In this document: positions 34,025 through 44,021 of the stretch, in pieces
Numbering within the stretch: the stretch's first letter is position 1
Layout: each line of letters begins with the position of its first letter
From: a virus
Length of the DNA stretch: 64,000 nucleotides
Reading direction: 5' to 3' (one strand)
Virus record (IMG/VR): IMGVR_UViG_3300043775_002158
Location: 1-64,000 of that record
The notes under the pieces: generated by a model
Seen by the model: only the letters and a program-made list of their open reading frames with translations
The model's database searches: none
Told to the model about the DNA's origin: nothing
Program-made: the position numbers and the translations under genes

Positions 34025-34633
34025 ATGTTAATGACCGATCTACAAAAACATTTTACAAAACCTTTAAAAGGTGCAATCCACATTGGTGCACATCACGGAC
34101 AAGAAAAGGGGTGGTACAATCAAAATGGTATTAATCCGATAGTTTGGATCGATGCCAATCCACAATACGAATTAGGTTTAAGAACACAATACCCAAATGA
34201 TATTACAATAATATCTGGTGTTGGGAGTGAGAATAAAATTGAAAAATTTAAAATTGCAAATAATGGTGAATCATCGTCATTTTTAAATTGGGGAACTCAC
34301 CAAAATGAACATCCACATGTTAACTTTATTGATGAAATAGAAGTTCAAATAAAACCAATGGAACAATTAATTCAAGAAAACAATTTAGATGTTGAAAAAT
34401 ATAATTTTTTAAATGTCGATGTTCAAGGGTATGAATTGGAAGTTTTTAAAGGATTCGGTGAATATCTTAATAATTTTGATTACGTTTATTGTGAAGTAAA
34501 TGAAGATTATCTTTATGAAAATTGCGCATTAGTTTCAGATATTGATGATTATCTTTCTAAATATAATTTAGAAAGAGTTGAGACGTTTATGACGATACAT
34601 AAATGGGGAGATGCTTTATATGTAAAAAAATAA
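34025..34633 (+). CDS. FkbM-family methyltransferase
   Basis: A 202-residue Rossmann methyltransferase: GAIHIGAHHGQEKGWY (about 16-31), IVWIDANPQYE, ISGVGSENK and NFLNVDVQGYELEVFKGF (the FkbM LDVEGxE-type motif). Probably methylates a sugar hydroxyl of the glycan built by the neighbouring genes. Confidence 0.87.
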   Translation: MLMTDLQKHFTKPLKGAIHIGAHHGQEKGWYNQNGINPIVWIDANPQYELGLRTQYPNDITIISGVGSENKIEKFKIANNGESSSFLNWGTHQNEHPHVNFIDEIEVQIKPMEQLIQENNLDVEKYNFLNVDVQGYELEVFKGFGEYLNNFDYVYCEVNEDYLYENCALVSDIDDYLSKYNLERVETFMTIHKWGDALYVKK

Positions 34634-34634
34634 T

Positions 34635-35719
<1,085 letters not shown>

Positions 35720-35723
<4 letters not shown>

Positions 35724-35860
35724 GAGGTTTTCTTTTTTTCTTCAGGTTTCTTCAAACCTTTCTTTAATTCTTCTTTTTTTTCACGAGCAATCTTTTCAAG
35801 TTGTTTATGTTGCTCAGAAATTCTTTTTTTTTCCTCTTCGGACATACCAAATACTGCCAT
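35720..35860 (-). CDS. Small charged protein (46 aa)
   Basis: ATG at 35860-35858 opens a 46-codon frame of mostly Lys/Glu helix (MAVFGMSEEEKKRISEQ, then KKEELKKG). It lies two bases from the next leftward gene's stop and converges with glf, sharing four bases with it. Composition suggests a single long helix; no function assigned. Confidence 0.6.
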
Positions 35861-35862
35861 GA

Positions 35863-36183
35863 TTATATTGTTTTATTTTCCATTATTTCTATAGAATCAT
35901 CTTTCTTATGTTTTAACATCTCACATTTTTCGTATTCTTCCCTTTCTTCAAAAATAACAATCAAGGCGTCTAATATTTCAATATAAAGTTGTAAATCATT
36001 ATCATAAGATAAGATGGTACATGTATTATTATACTCATTTAATATCTCATTGTCAACTGCAACCATAAAGTTGGAGATCATTTCCAATTCATCCTCATCA
36101 TAATTGTCGTTATGTAAAACTCTTGTTGATTGTAAAAGAAAGTTGGATGACATACTCATACTATTATCATAAATATCACTCAT
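35863..36183 (-). CDS. Hypothetical protein (106 aa)
   Basis: A soluble, acidic and largely helical protein with no cysteine cluster or membrane span. It overlaps the following gene (36180) by four bases, so both are probably translated together. No family recognised. Confidence 0.65.
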   Translation of the reverse strand: MSDIYDNSMSMSSNFLLQSTRVLHNDNYDEDELEMISNFMVAVDNEILNEYNNTCTILSYDNDLQLYIEILDALIVIFEEREEYEKCEMLKHKKDDSIEIMENKTI

Positions 36184-36503
36184 ATAGTGTCTTTTAATTT
36201 TTTATCTAATATCCTGAAACACTCAAGAAATCCATCTGTCTCAGTTTCATCTCTAGTGGTTCTTGAATCCTGTGTAGGTCCAAATACAATACCATTTTTA
36301 AGTGACACACTAAAAACCCATTGATGTGGGTTATACATTTCTATTGTTAGGTACACACCCTCTTTATCAAAAAACTGATAAAGTTTTTTTGAGTCATATA
36401 ACCCTAAAGTTGATAGACTTATCACTCCAACATTTGGAAACATAGTATCCTTAAACCTTTGAAAGGCAATAGGATACAAATATTCTATAACATACCAATC
36501 CAT
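36180..36503 (-). CDS. Hypothetical protein (107 aa)
   Basis: A mixed alpha/beta 107-residue protein (VGVISLSTLGLYD, FDKEGVYLTIEMY, WVFSVSLKNG). It gives the impression of a small conserved phage protein. First gene of a three-gene leftward set. Role unknown. Confidence 0.6.
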   Translation of the reverse strand: MDWYVIEYLYPIAFQRFKDTMFPNVGVISLSTLGLYDSKKLYQFFDKEGVYLTIEMYNPHQWVFSVSLKNGIVFGPTQDSRTTRDETETDGFLECFRILDKKLKDTI

Positions 36504-36599
36504 ATGAATAATAATAAGAAAAATATCTCTATTTTGTATCTATAAAAGGTATATTTTTTGATTTTGAATAAAATCCATATAATTATCATTGTTTAGCCC

Positions 36600-36839
36600 A
36601 TGTATATAAGAGAATTTTATTATAATGACGACAATAGGATATTGTACGTTGAGTTTTCAACCGATAATGACGGTGACGACACATATAGAGTGTTAGAATT
36701 AACAATTGAGGATGTTATGTATTATTCTCCTAATATTATTCATGAGAATGACATGTATAAAATGGAGGAAGATGATGTTATTGAACTAATCGACCAATAT
36801 GCAACTGAAAATGATTTACCTGAAGAATCAATTTTGTAA
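36600..36839 (+). CDS. Small acidic phage protein (79 aa)
   Basis: A 79-residue protein with LYVEFSTDNDGDDTYRVLEL, then DVMYYSPNIIHENDM and IELIDQYATENDLPEE. This looks like a conserved small phage family with a D/Y-rich beta half and a helical tail. It is 12 bases from the zincin gene downstream. Confidence 0.65.
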   Translation: MYIREFYYNDDNRILYVEFSTDNDGDDTYRVLELTIEDVMYYSPNIIHENDMYKMEEDDVIELIDQYATENDLPEESIL

Positions 36840-36851
36840 TATTTATAAAGT

Positions 36852-37220
36852 ATGAGTTTTTTAACTGACGAGAAAAAGGAGATTTTAGACAAGTTTGTCC
36901 TATTTGTAAAGGAACAATTGGAACTTAAAACTGTTCCAACCATTAAGATACAAAACCATAGAGACGGTCTAAAAACGACTGCAAACTACGATTACACTAA
37001 AGAAAACAAGATCATCAAGGTATGTGCTAAGAACCGAGCACTTGTGGATGTATGTAGAAGTATTGCTCATGAGATGGTTCATCACAAACAATTTGAACAG
37101 GGACGTCTTAAGGTTCGACCACCCGATATTGGAGGTGAAATTGAAGATGAGGCGAACGCTAAGGCCGGTCAATACATTAAAATGTATTCCAAGAAAGATC
37201 CCAATATCTACGAAGAATAG
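36852..37220 (+). CDS. Zincin-type metallopeptidase-like protein
   Basis: A 122-residue protein with HEMVH (73-77) in SIAHEMVHHKQFEQ and a downstream IEDEANAKAGQYI that gives a third acidic ligand: the gluzincin layout found in phage SprT-like proteins. TATTTATA (36840-36847) lies four bases before ATG, so it belongs to the late class, unlike the other zincin at 27536. Confidence 0.78.
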   Translation: MSFLTDEKKEILDKFVLFVKEQLELKTVPTIKIQNHRDGLKTTANYDYTKENKIIKVCAKNRALVDVCRSIAHEMVHHKQFEQGRLKVRPPDIGGEIEDEANAKAGQYIKMYSKKDPNIYEE

Positions 37221-37305
37221 TTAATTCTTTATTTTTATACTAAAAAAGGGTATTTTTCCCTATACCAATACCGTATTCAAAAGTTTTATTGGATATTTAT
37301 AAACT

Positions 37306-38994
37306 ATGAAGTTGGGCTTAACCGATAAACAATATAATTTATTACTGACCGTATTAAAAGAACAAGGGGAAACTCCCGCCGCTGAACCCGAAAAAGGTAC
37401 ATCAGATAAACAGTCGGGTGGTCAGGGATATCCTAGTGTGGGTAAATGGGAAAGTGGTGTTACAAGAGGACCAGGTAATCAAGTGGGGGTAACTAAATGG
37501 GCTGATGTAGTTGGTTCAAAACTAACAAGAGGTAAAGGTAATCAATTAAAAGAACAAGAAGAACCTCTATTATTCGATAAGGGTGATCAATTAAGAAAAG
37601 AAAAAGACGAGAAAACAAAAAAAGAAGAACAAGAATTTTTTAAAAAATTTGTTAATTATCCAACACCATTAGGTTATAACAAATTAAATCAAATAACATT
37701 ACCAAGAAGTGTGGGGGAAAATAAAACAAAGATTGTTTTATTTGGTGATGACGGTAACAAAAAAGTTAATGATTTTTTTAAAATATATTTAACAGATAGT
37801 AGATATAAACAATACGATTGGGTTATACCTACCCCAAAATATTTAAATGAACTATTACCAAGTGGAACAATATCTAAGTTTAATGTGAATAATATTTGGT
37901 ATTTCCCAATTTTAAAAAGAGTTAGTGATAATCCATTATATTATAAATTTAATGGGTATTACACCAAAGATAATAATTATCCATATAAATTAGATATGTT
38001 TTTAAATGAAAAAGACATACCTGAATCATTAAGAGAAAAAACTGGATTTTGGAATGAATGGGGAAATATGATATTAGTATCTGCCGGACTAATTATTTCT
38101 TTTTGGGTACCTGGTTCAATAGGATTATGGGTTGGTTTAGGAATTGATTCAGTTGCCGTAATTAACTCTATTTTGTTAGAGGATAGTGTTGGTGCGATTT
38201 TAGGTATTGTCTGTGCATTTTTACCTTTTATTGGTATGGGATTAAAAATAGGTGAGGTAAGCGTTTCACAAGCAAGAAGAATCACTGGAGCATTAAAATA
38301 TTGTAAAACTGAAGAAGAACTTGCTAATTTAATTAATGGAGTAAGTAAAACACCGGGAGGAAGACTTTTAACCAATCAAGATAGATATGTTTTACAAAAA
38401 TTAAAAGATATCGACCCCAAAGAAATCGGTAAATTAATGGAAGGATCTATATTAGAAAAAATTAATATATTAAAAAAACAAAATACAATTGTATCAAAAC
38501 AGGAATTACAAAAAATATATGAAAATGTAAATGAATTATATAATAAAGGAATTATAGATAAAGTAAAGGCAGATAAATTTTATAAAAGATTTGGATTTGA
38601 AACTTTATCATTTGTTGTAGGGTCAATTTTTGGTATAGGGTTCATAAGTGAAATTTTAAAGGGTTTAAAACAATATTATATGATTAAAAATAAAGATTTT
38701 AGTGGAGACCCTAATTATGTAAAATTTATTAATTTACAAGAAACATTTTTACAATTAGATCGTGATTTAGTCGGTGAAAAAAGACAAAAATACGAACAAC
38801 AAATCGAACCAATACATAAAAAATATCAAGAACTTTGTAAATCAACTTTTTCCGATAATGAATTTGATATTAGACTTTTGAGTATATGTATTGATGTTAT
38901 GAGAAAATATAACGAAAATGAAAATGTTAATTTAGATAATGTAGCATATCAACAATTCATTATCGAAAAAAAAGAATATGAAAAAAATAAATAA
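37306..38994 (+). CDS. Leader-bearing protein with central membrane segments
   Basis: A 562-residue protein. The leader MKLGLTDKQYNLLLTVLKEQ has site L-K-E at 17-19; TATTTATA is at 37294-37301. A Gly/Lys-rich low-complexity stretch covers 25-100. Two to three hydrophobic segments lie at about 253-320 (MILVSAGLIISFWV, LWVGLGIDSVAVI, VGAILGIVCAFLPFIG), and another near 428-445 (FVVGSIFGIGF). A membrane protein with a capsid leader suggests an ejected pore or channel component; this is inference. The long C-terminal helices follow. Confidence 0.65.
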   Translation: MKLGLTDKQYNLLLTVLKEQGETPAAEPEKGTSDKQSGGQGYPSVGKWESGVTRGPGNQVGVTKWADVVGSKLTRGKGNQLKEQEEPLLFDKGDQLRKEKDEKTKKEEQEFFKKFVNYPTPLGYNKLNQITLPRSVGENKTKIVLFGDDGNKKVNDFFKIYLTDSRYKQYDWVIPTPKYLNELLPSGTISKFNVNNIWYFPILKRVSDNPLYYKFNGYYTKDNNYPYKLDMFLNEKDIPESLREKTGFWNEWGNMILVSAGLIISFWVPGSIGLWVGLGIDSVAVINSILLEDSVGAILGIVCAFLPFIGMGLKIGEVSVSQARRITGALKYCKTEEELANLINGVSKTPGGRLLTNQDRYVLQKLKDIDPKEIGKLMEGSILEKINILKKQNTIVSKQELQKIYENVNELYNKGIIDKVKADKFYKRFGFETLSFVVGSIFGIGFISEILKGLKQYYMIKNKDFSGDPNYVKFINLQETFLQLDRDLVGEKRQKYEQQIEPIHKKYQELCKSTFSDNEFDIRLLSICIDVMRKYNENENVNLDNVAYQQFIIEKKEYEKNK

Positions 38995-39011
38995 TTATAA
39001 TAAATAAGTAG

Positions 39012-40619
39012 ATGAAACTGAATGAACAAATAAATAGTATAAGTAGGTTATTAAATAATACTAAGATATTTCCTGAAAATAAAAAAAATTTACAAGAAGC
39101 AACTGGTAATCCTGTTCATAATCCATTTGATATGGCTCAATTAGTGGGTAGGTTAATTTATAGAAAAATACCAAAAGATGTATCTGACGAGATCGATAAT
39201 ATAATTGATAAATTATCGTTACCAACTGTTAGGGCAATTGAATTTGATGAAACAGGTAGAATTATTAAAGGTATTAATTTAGATAATATTAGTGATTCAC
39301 AGTTAAAAAATCTTTTTAGAATACCTGAAGTTAGAGGGGCGTTAGAAGATTATGCTAAAAATTATAGAGCAAGAGATAATGGACCCATTTATCCAATAGA
39401 TTTAAATAATATTAACATTGCGGGGGCAAATCCAAGAAGTCCATTTTCAAGAATTATAAACGCTTATAGGAATTCAAAAAATGATATTATAACTTTAACT
39501 AAATTTGATAAAATAGTTAGATTACCTTTTAAAAGATTAATGATAAAATATGGTAATTTTGACAATATATATGAGTTTTTTAAAGATAAAATAAAATATA
39601 ATTTGATGTTAAGGGGGGTAGAAACCGGCATAAAACCTGATTATGCTCTCAGAATGAAAAAATTATATGAAGATGCCGTCAAAATAACTAAGGATTGGAG
39701 CGATGTTCAGGGAAAAGGAATGGTTAACATAGATTCATATAGAAAAAAATTATATGACATACTAAAAGAAATGAAACTTTTGGATAGAAAATGTCAAAGA
39801 GACGTTTTTGATAAATTAGTAACATTATTGCCTGAAAATATAAAAAAAGAACTTGATGATACGGTAAAAATTACTGATGACGAATTATCTAAATTATGGG
39901 AACAGTTGACAGCAGTATCCAAATCAGGAGCGTCATTTGACGATAAATATTTATTTTATTTAGGTGGTGTTGGTAGAATGTTAAGTGATATTCGTGGAGG
40001 AAGAGGTATGGATTTTGCAAAAAGATGGGGTAATTTTTTAATTGGTTTAGATTTTAGACTAAATCGTGAGATGACTAATAATATACGAGTTAAAGGTAGG
40101 TTTGGATTTATATGGAGAGAAGCCTCTTTACGTGCCTTTTTATATGCAATTGCGGTTGGTACGGTTGATTATTACTTAGCGTATCAGAAAAAAGAAAAGG
40201 GAACAGCCCTTAATATTTTTGGTGCTAACTTTGAACCTAATTTAGAATGGCAAAGACCAAAAGAAATTGAAGATAAGGATGTAAATGGACTTGGTTATTT
40301 TTTATCTCATGTTGGTCAAACATCTGGTACATATTTTTTAAAACATCCAATTCATGCATCCACGATGGGTCCACTACCAAGAGTAATAGATGCTTTTTTT
40401 AACGATCCAGATAAACAAAGAAATAAAGACATTACCGAAACCGAATTACACGATAAATCTTGGGAAGAGTATTTAAAAAACGTTAGAAATAACGAAGAAT
40501 ATAAACTTTTATCTCCACAAGATAAGATTAAAGCGGAAGAAGAGGCTAAAGTTGCCTTTGAAACACAATTTAAAAAAGTTAATGAAGCAAAAAAAGCATT
40601 AAAAAAATTAGATAATTAA
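39012..40619 (+). CDS. Possible capsid-associated protein (535 aa)
   Basis: Starts MKLNEQINSISRLLNNTK; it has the MK and an N-E-Q but not the full leader order, so membership in the leader set is doubtful. The body is basic and helical, with LGGVGRMLSDIRGGRGM and one moderately hydrophobic helix (SLRAFLYAIAVGTVDYYL). It follows the membrane-segment gene by 17 bases and its stop overlaps the next ATG. Probably works with its two neighbours; no family recognised. Confidence 0.6.
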   Translation: MKLNEQINSISRLLNNTKIFPENKKNLQEATGNPVHNPFDMAQLVGRLIYRKIPKDVSDEIDNIIDKLSLPTVRAIEFDETGRIIKGINLDNISDSQLKNLFRIPEVRGALEDYAKNYRARDNGPIYPIDLNNINIAGANPRSPFSRIINAYRNSKNDIITLTKFDKIVRLPFKRLMIKYGNFDNIYEFFKDKIKYNLMLRGVETGIKPDYALRMKKLYEDAVKITKDWSDVQGKGMVNIDSYRKKLYDILKEMKLLDRKCQRDVFDKLVTLLPENIKKELDDTVKITDDELSKLWEQLTAVSKSGASFDDKYLFYLGGVGRMLSDIRGGRGMDFAKRWGNFLIGLDFRLNREMTNNIRVKGRFGFIWREASLRAFLYAIAVGTVDYYLAYQKKEKGTALNIFGANFEPNLEWQRPKEIEDKDVNGLGYFLSHVGQTSGTYFLKHPIHASTMGPLPRVIDAFFNDPDKQRNKDITETELHDKSWEEYLKNVRNNEEYKLLSPQDKIKAEEEAKVAFETQFKKVNEAKKALKKLDN

Positions 40620-41677
40620 TGGCACAAAATTTAGATAAATATAGAAGACAACTTTATAAAGTTGTTCGTGAAAATGTCCCCAATTTTACACAAGAGGATT
40701 TCAATTCACAATTTATAGATAAAGAAACATTTGAATCTTTTGTAAGTAAACTTGAACAAAACAAAAAGAAAAAAGAAAAAGGGAAAACGTGGAATAAGAT
40801 CGGTTTTTCTAGTTTGGGTACATACTATAGAACTTATGCGTGTGATATGCCGTGGGCCAAAGACCTAAGTTATTGTGGGGGTAACGGTGAATCCAATGTT
40901 AATTTAGATGACAATACATTAAAATCACTAATGGGGAATTACGTTTCCGATCCAAAGACAAACGGAGAATTTAAAATATTCGATTCTACATCATATAATA
41001 ATGTTGATGATCCGATTAAATTAGGTATATCCTCATATAGTTTTTCTTTTATCTCAGGTACGTTAGATAATCCAAGATATGAGGGTCAAAACTTAACATT
41101 TGACATCTCAATAAATACTTCAAGAGAAGATATAACAAGTAGAATTAAATCGTTAGTTCCTGATTTAAATTTAACAAATTTTAAATCTAAAATTATATTT
41201 GATAAAGATAGAAAAAGTTTTAGTTATAATTTTTTAGATAAAATTAAAGGTAAGGCAATAAAAACCAAAGAGAACACAACAAGTAAAACAGACACAACAA
41301 GTAAAACAGATACGACGAATAAATCTGATGACGAGAAACCATATAAACCACATCAAACAACAATTTATTCAACAACAACAGATTATGATAAAATAGATGA
41401 ACCTAATTTGACCGTGAAAAATTGTAATAGTTTTCCATTCGCGTTAGGATGTAAAAATTCATTAATTGGAGACCTTAATGAAAAGTTTTTTGGTAAACGT
41501 AGAAAAGATACATATACAAAACTTTTACAAAATTATTTAGACGACGATGCATACTTTAGTGTTGATAATGAAGAAAAAATGATTACAAAAGAAATTTGGG
41601 ATCAAATAATGAAATCTAAAATTGTAAAAGAAACGGTAAAAAAAGTTTTAAAAGAATACATTAATAAGAAAAAATAA
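40619..41677 (+). CDS. Hypothetical protein with Thr/Lys/Asp repeats (352 aa)
   Basis: A 352-residue protein. A helical N-terminus is followed by a domain with paired cysteines (YACDMPW, YCGG), then by tandem TTSKTD repeats (about 222-236) acting as a linker, and a C-terminal domain with FPFALGCKNSLIGDLNEKFFG and DTYTKLLQNYL that resembles the peptidoglycan-binding-like segments of the 9068 cargo. It ends with a basic helix (TVKKVLKEYINKKK). Last gene before the RNA zone. Confidence 0.62.
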   Translation: MAQNLDKYRRQLYKVVRENVPNFTQEDFNSQFIDKETFESFVSKLEQNKKKKEKGKTWNKIGFSSLGTYYRTYACDMPWAKDLSYCGGNGESNVNLDDNTLKSLMGNYVSDPKTNGEFKIFDSTSYNNVDDPIKLGISSYSFSFISGTLDNPRYEGQNLTFDISINTSREDITSRIKSLVPDLNLTNFKSKIIFDKDRKSFSYNFLDKIKGKAIKTKENTTSKTDTTSKTDTTNKSDDEKPYKPHQTTIYSTTTDYDKIDEPNLTVKNCNSFPFALGCKNSLIGDLNEKFFGKRRKDTYTKLLQNYLDDDAYFSVDNEEKMITKEIWDQIMKSKIVKETVKKVLKEYINKKK

Positions 41678-41679
41678 CA

Positions 41680-41687
41680 TATTTATA
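41680..41687 (+). promoter_or_regulatory. TATTTATA late-type box before a non-coding RNA
   Basis: The octamer found before late-type start codons here precedes a structured, gene-free segment. This favours a transcriptional role for the motif over a translational one. Confidence 0.55.
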
Positions 41688-41689
41688 TT

Positions 41690-41757
41690 CAGAGTTTGGC
41701 GGTTTGGTCGCCGTTAAATGATAACTCTGTAAACGAAAAGGAGGTATTCTAAATCTC
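41690..41757 (+). ncRNA. Small structured RNA
   Basis: After the box, AGAGTT (41691-41696) can pair with AACTCT around an inner GGCG/CGCC hairpin with loop GTTTGGT. Next come AAAAGGAGGT, which resembles a Shine-Dalgarno sequence but has no start codon after it, and a terminator at 41759-41788. Length would be about 100 nt. It could alternatively be the 3' UTR of the preceding gene, whose stop is at 41677. Confidence 0.5.
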
Positions 41758-41758
41758 G

Positions 41759-41788
41759 ACAAAGGGTCTTCGGACCTTTTGTTGTTTT
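41759..41788 (+). terminator. UUCG-loop terminator
   Basis: ACAAAGGGTC pairs with GACCTTTTGT around TTCG, followed by GTTTTAT. Confidence 0.85.
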
Positions 41789-41791
41789 ATA

Positions 41792-41820
41792 GAAAAACCC
41801 ATCTAAATGATGGGTTTTAT
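41792..41820 (-). terminator. Terminator of the tmRNA
   Basis: On the minus strand AACCCATC pairs with GATGGGTT around ATTTA, followed by a T run. It lies about 30 nt after the tmRNA 3' end. Confidence 0.75.
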
Positions 41821-41851
41821 CTTAGGTCGAAAACTCAAAAAAGTCGAAGTG

Positions 41852-42247
41852 TGGAGACGAAGGGAGTCGAACCCTTGTCTTTCCTGTTCAACAATAAATG
41901 ACTACACGTTTATTCAATTGGTTCTCAATTGACAAATAGAAGGTTAATTACAGGAAACCAACAATACTGTCCCTAACCGGATTTTCATGAGCCGTCAAGT
42001 TTGCTCCAACACTCTTGGGTGGTGTTACACCGTAAGGACTTCTGTTCCAAGGTTATATGTCCGTCGACCCGTGCGTAGAGGCTAATCTAATTAGGCTGCT
42101 ACTTTAGAAGTTGCAAGTAAACCTGCAATTTCCATTGTGTTGTAAACGTTGTCGTTTAATTTTCTTCACCGTGGATTAAAGTCATAGATGAATTCTGACT
42201 ACGTGCCATTTACCCCTGATACCTGAAATCAAATCCAAGGCGTCCCC
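41852..42247 (-). ncRNA. ssrA: tmRNA (transfer-messenger RNA)
   Basis: About 396 nt on the minus strand. The 5' GGGGACG (42247-42241) pairs with 3' CGTCTCC (41859-41853, one G-U). A T-arm with loop TTCGACT and a 5-bp stem precedes the acceptor. CCA is not fully encoded. The tag frame AAC GAC AAC GTT TAC ... (42156 to the stop TAA at 42093-42091) resembles the E. coli AAC GAC GAA AAC TAC start and would add NDNVYNTM...TSKVAA, 21 residues or slightly more, ending in VAA. Typical tags are about 8-15 residues, so this one is long. Pseudoknot-rich flanks are present. Confidence 0.92.
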
Positions 42248-42260
42248 AGTAAATACAATA

Positions 42261-42268
42261 CAAATATA
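42261..42268 (-). promoter_or_regulatory. Likely -7 box of the tmRNA promoter
   Basis: TATATTTG on the minus strand matches TAnnTTTG and lies 13 nt before the tmRNA 5' end. No clear TTTG is seen 19 nt further upstream. Confidence 0.5.
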
Positions 42269-42271
42269 GAC

Positions 42272-42302
42272 AAAAAAGGGTTAAAAAACTAATTTTAACC
42301 CT
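42272..42302 (-). terminator. Terminator of the 42327 gene
   Basis: GGGTTAAAA pairs with TTTTAACCC around TTAGTT, followed by six T on the minus strand. Confidence 0.8.
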
Positions 42303-42326
42303 AATAATCTATTGAAAAGAAAAAAA

Positions 42327-42536
42327 CTACTTTGCTTTAGTTTTTTTAACTTTCGGAGCTTTTGCTTCTTTAGGTGCTTTTGGTTTTTTAACCTTAGCTT
42401 TAACTTCCGCAACAACTTCTTTAACAACTTCAATTTCATGTTTTACCTCAACTTGAAGTTCTTCCATTGCTACAGTTTTTTCCGCTACAGAACCACTACC
42501 TAAAAGTTTTTTAATTAAATCAATAATTTTTTTCAT
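42327..42536 (-). CDS. Lys/Ala/Pro-rich basic protein (69 aa)
   Basis: A 69-residue protein: an amphipathic N-terminal helix (MKKIIDLIKKLLG), a Val/Glu heptad stretch, and a histone-H1-like tail of KxPKAPKEAK repeats. Such tails bind DNA or RNA non-specifically. TATTTATA lies at 42558-42551 on its strand. A DNA-condensing or RNA-binding role is inferred from composition only. Confidence 0.65.
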   Translation of the reverse strand: MKKIIDLIKKLLGSGSVAEKTVAMEELQVEVKHEIEVVKEVVAEVKAKVKKPKAPKEAKAPKVKKTKAK

Positions 42537-42567
42537 AAAATAACATTTTATATAAATATATGGAAAA

Positions 42568-43260
42568 TTAAGAAATTACTAAAGGGAGATTTTTATCAAA
42601 TAACGCCTCAAAAAATAGTTTATTCTTTTCCCATTGTTTATTGGTCATACCTACCGATTTATGTGTGACCCCAAATTTGGTAGTTAGACCAATCTTAACC
42701 CCTTCTAATTGATTTTCAACACAGAACGAAATATCATAAAAATGGAACCCTTCAAACTGTTCATTAAATTCTTTCTTTAGGAGACTTTTACGGACTATAA
42801 AGAATAAACCGTCCACAATTACAACATCCTTAAGAACATCGTTAAAAACACCCTTAGAATAGTGATTAACGTGTCTTTTACCCTCATGGATATGACCAAC
42901 CACTCCAAACATATTTTCACGGTTTTGCCACCACATTCCACTTGTTAATTTATCTGTTCCAGCAATACCAATAATTCCGTATTCAGGATGTTTCTCAAAT
43001 AACTTAACAATCTTAGGTGTCATATTGGGTGTCTCCAAAATAAGATCATCGTGCATGAAAACAACGATATCATTAACACTTTCTTTTAACCCTTTGTTAT
43101 AGACTTGGGTTAATGACATTTGACCGTCATTTTCATACATCAATATTTCTGTATTCGGATGAGAAAACATTCTTTTCACATGATCGTAATATGTGGGATC
43201 AATCTTTCTCGTGGATATTACAACACTTACCATTTCATTATTCTTCGACATATATTGCAT
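42568..43260 (-). CDS. GT2-like glycosyltransferase
   Basis: A 230-residue protein with VSVVISTRKIDPTYYDHVKR, EILMYEND, then NDIVVFMHDDLIL (about 64-76) carrying the DxD-like HDD, and later VDGLFFIVRKSLL and FHFYDISFCVE. This is the layout of the small GT2-type transferases (Glyco_tranf_2_5). It overlaps the phosphoesterase gene upstream; a start at 43251 (MSKNNEM) is equally possible. Confidence 0.8.
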   Translation of the reverse strand: MQYMSKNNEMVSVVISTRKIDPTYYDHVKRMFSHPNTEILMYENDGQMSLTQVYNKGLKESVNDIVVFMHDDLILETPNMTPKIVKLFEKHPEYGIIGIAGTDKLTSGMWWQNRENMFGVVGHIHEGKRHVNHYSKGVFNDVLKDVVIVDGLFFIVRKSLLKKEFNEQFEGFHFYDISFCVENQLEGVKIGLTTKFGVTHKSVGMTNKQWEKNKLFFEALFDKNLPLVIS

Positions 43261-43987
43261 TTATTTTTCCGTTAATTTCAACTAAGTCAATAACGATTGG
43301 TTTATTTGTTGGTTCATATCCTGTAGTACAAATTGCGGCATTTACAAATAAAGTTTTATTCCCATATTGAACACCATAACCTTCGTGAATGTGACCAAAC
43401 ACATTTACCAATGGATTTATTTCACCAATTCTATTTATTAAACATTCACATCCAACGTGAGTATTTGGTTGTCTCCAATTATTAACTAAATCACCGTATC
43501 CATTTGGTGGGGTGTGTGTAATTAATACATCGGTATCCTCAGGAATCCTATTCCATTTTTCCTGTAATTCAGTTCCTAATCTTGGTAAGTTAAATGCCCA
43601 ATCATAGAACCAAGGTTGCCAAGGACTACCATAAAATTTAATAGGTCTTGAGAACTCAGGTGTTTCAATAGTAAAAGAACTATCCTCCAAATAAGTTATA
43701 TCTGATTGTGATAAATTTTCAGGAGACATTAGAGGACTTAACCAATCATACATATTTTTATAAGAAGGTTTATTGATCCTTTCAAAACAATAATCATGAT
43801 TGCCGGATATGAATATTTTTTGATTCCATCCACCTAAGTTTTGAAACCATTTTATAAAATCTTTAACATCTTTTTCACCACCTTTATTTGATAAATCTCC
43901 AGCATGAATTAGTATATCACCCTTTGGTAAGGGATGTTCCATATCATGATGAAGGCTGTGGGTATCAGATATACATACTAATCTCAT
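43238..43987 (-). CDS. Calcineurin-like metallophosphoesterase
   Basis: A 249-residue protein with the full motif series: SDTH (7-10), HAGDLS (28-33), GNHDYC (62-67), LITHTPP and FGHIHEGYG (near 205-214). This is the MPPED/UPF0046-like branch of binuclear metallophosphoesterases. Candidate substrates are nucleotides, cyclic phosphates or phosphoesters of the RNA-repair or glycan pathways; none can be picked from sequence. A TATATTTG box lies just before the ATG. Confidence 0.88.
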   Translation of the reverse strand: MRLVCISDTHSLHHDMEHPLPKGDILIHAGDLSNKGGEKDVKDFIKWFQNLGGWNQKIFISGNHDYCFERINKPSYKNMYDWLSPLMSPENLSQSDITYLEDSSFTIETPEFSRPIKFYGSPWQPWFYDWAFNLPRLGTELQEKWNRIPEDTDVLITHTPPNGYGDLVNNWRQPNTHVGCECLINRIGEINPLVNVFGHIHEGYGVQYGNKTLFVNAAICTTGYEPTNKPIVIDLVEINGKINAIYVEE

Positions 43988-44021
43988 AAAACAAATATAC
44001 TAATTATTTTCGAATATACAT

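Noticed and set aside
37977-38375. 132-codon leftward frame
   Set aside because: Antisense of the hydrophobic part of the 37306 gene, which has a leader, a TATTTATA box and a full-length frame.
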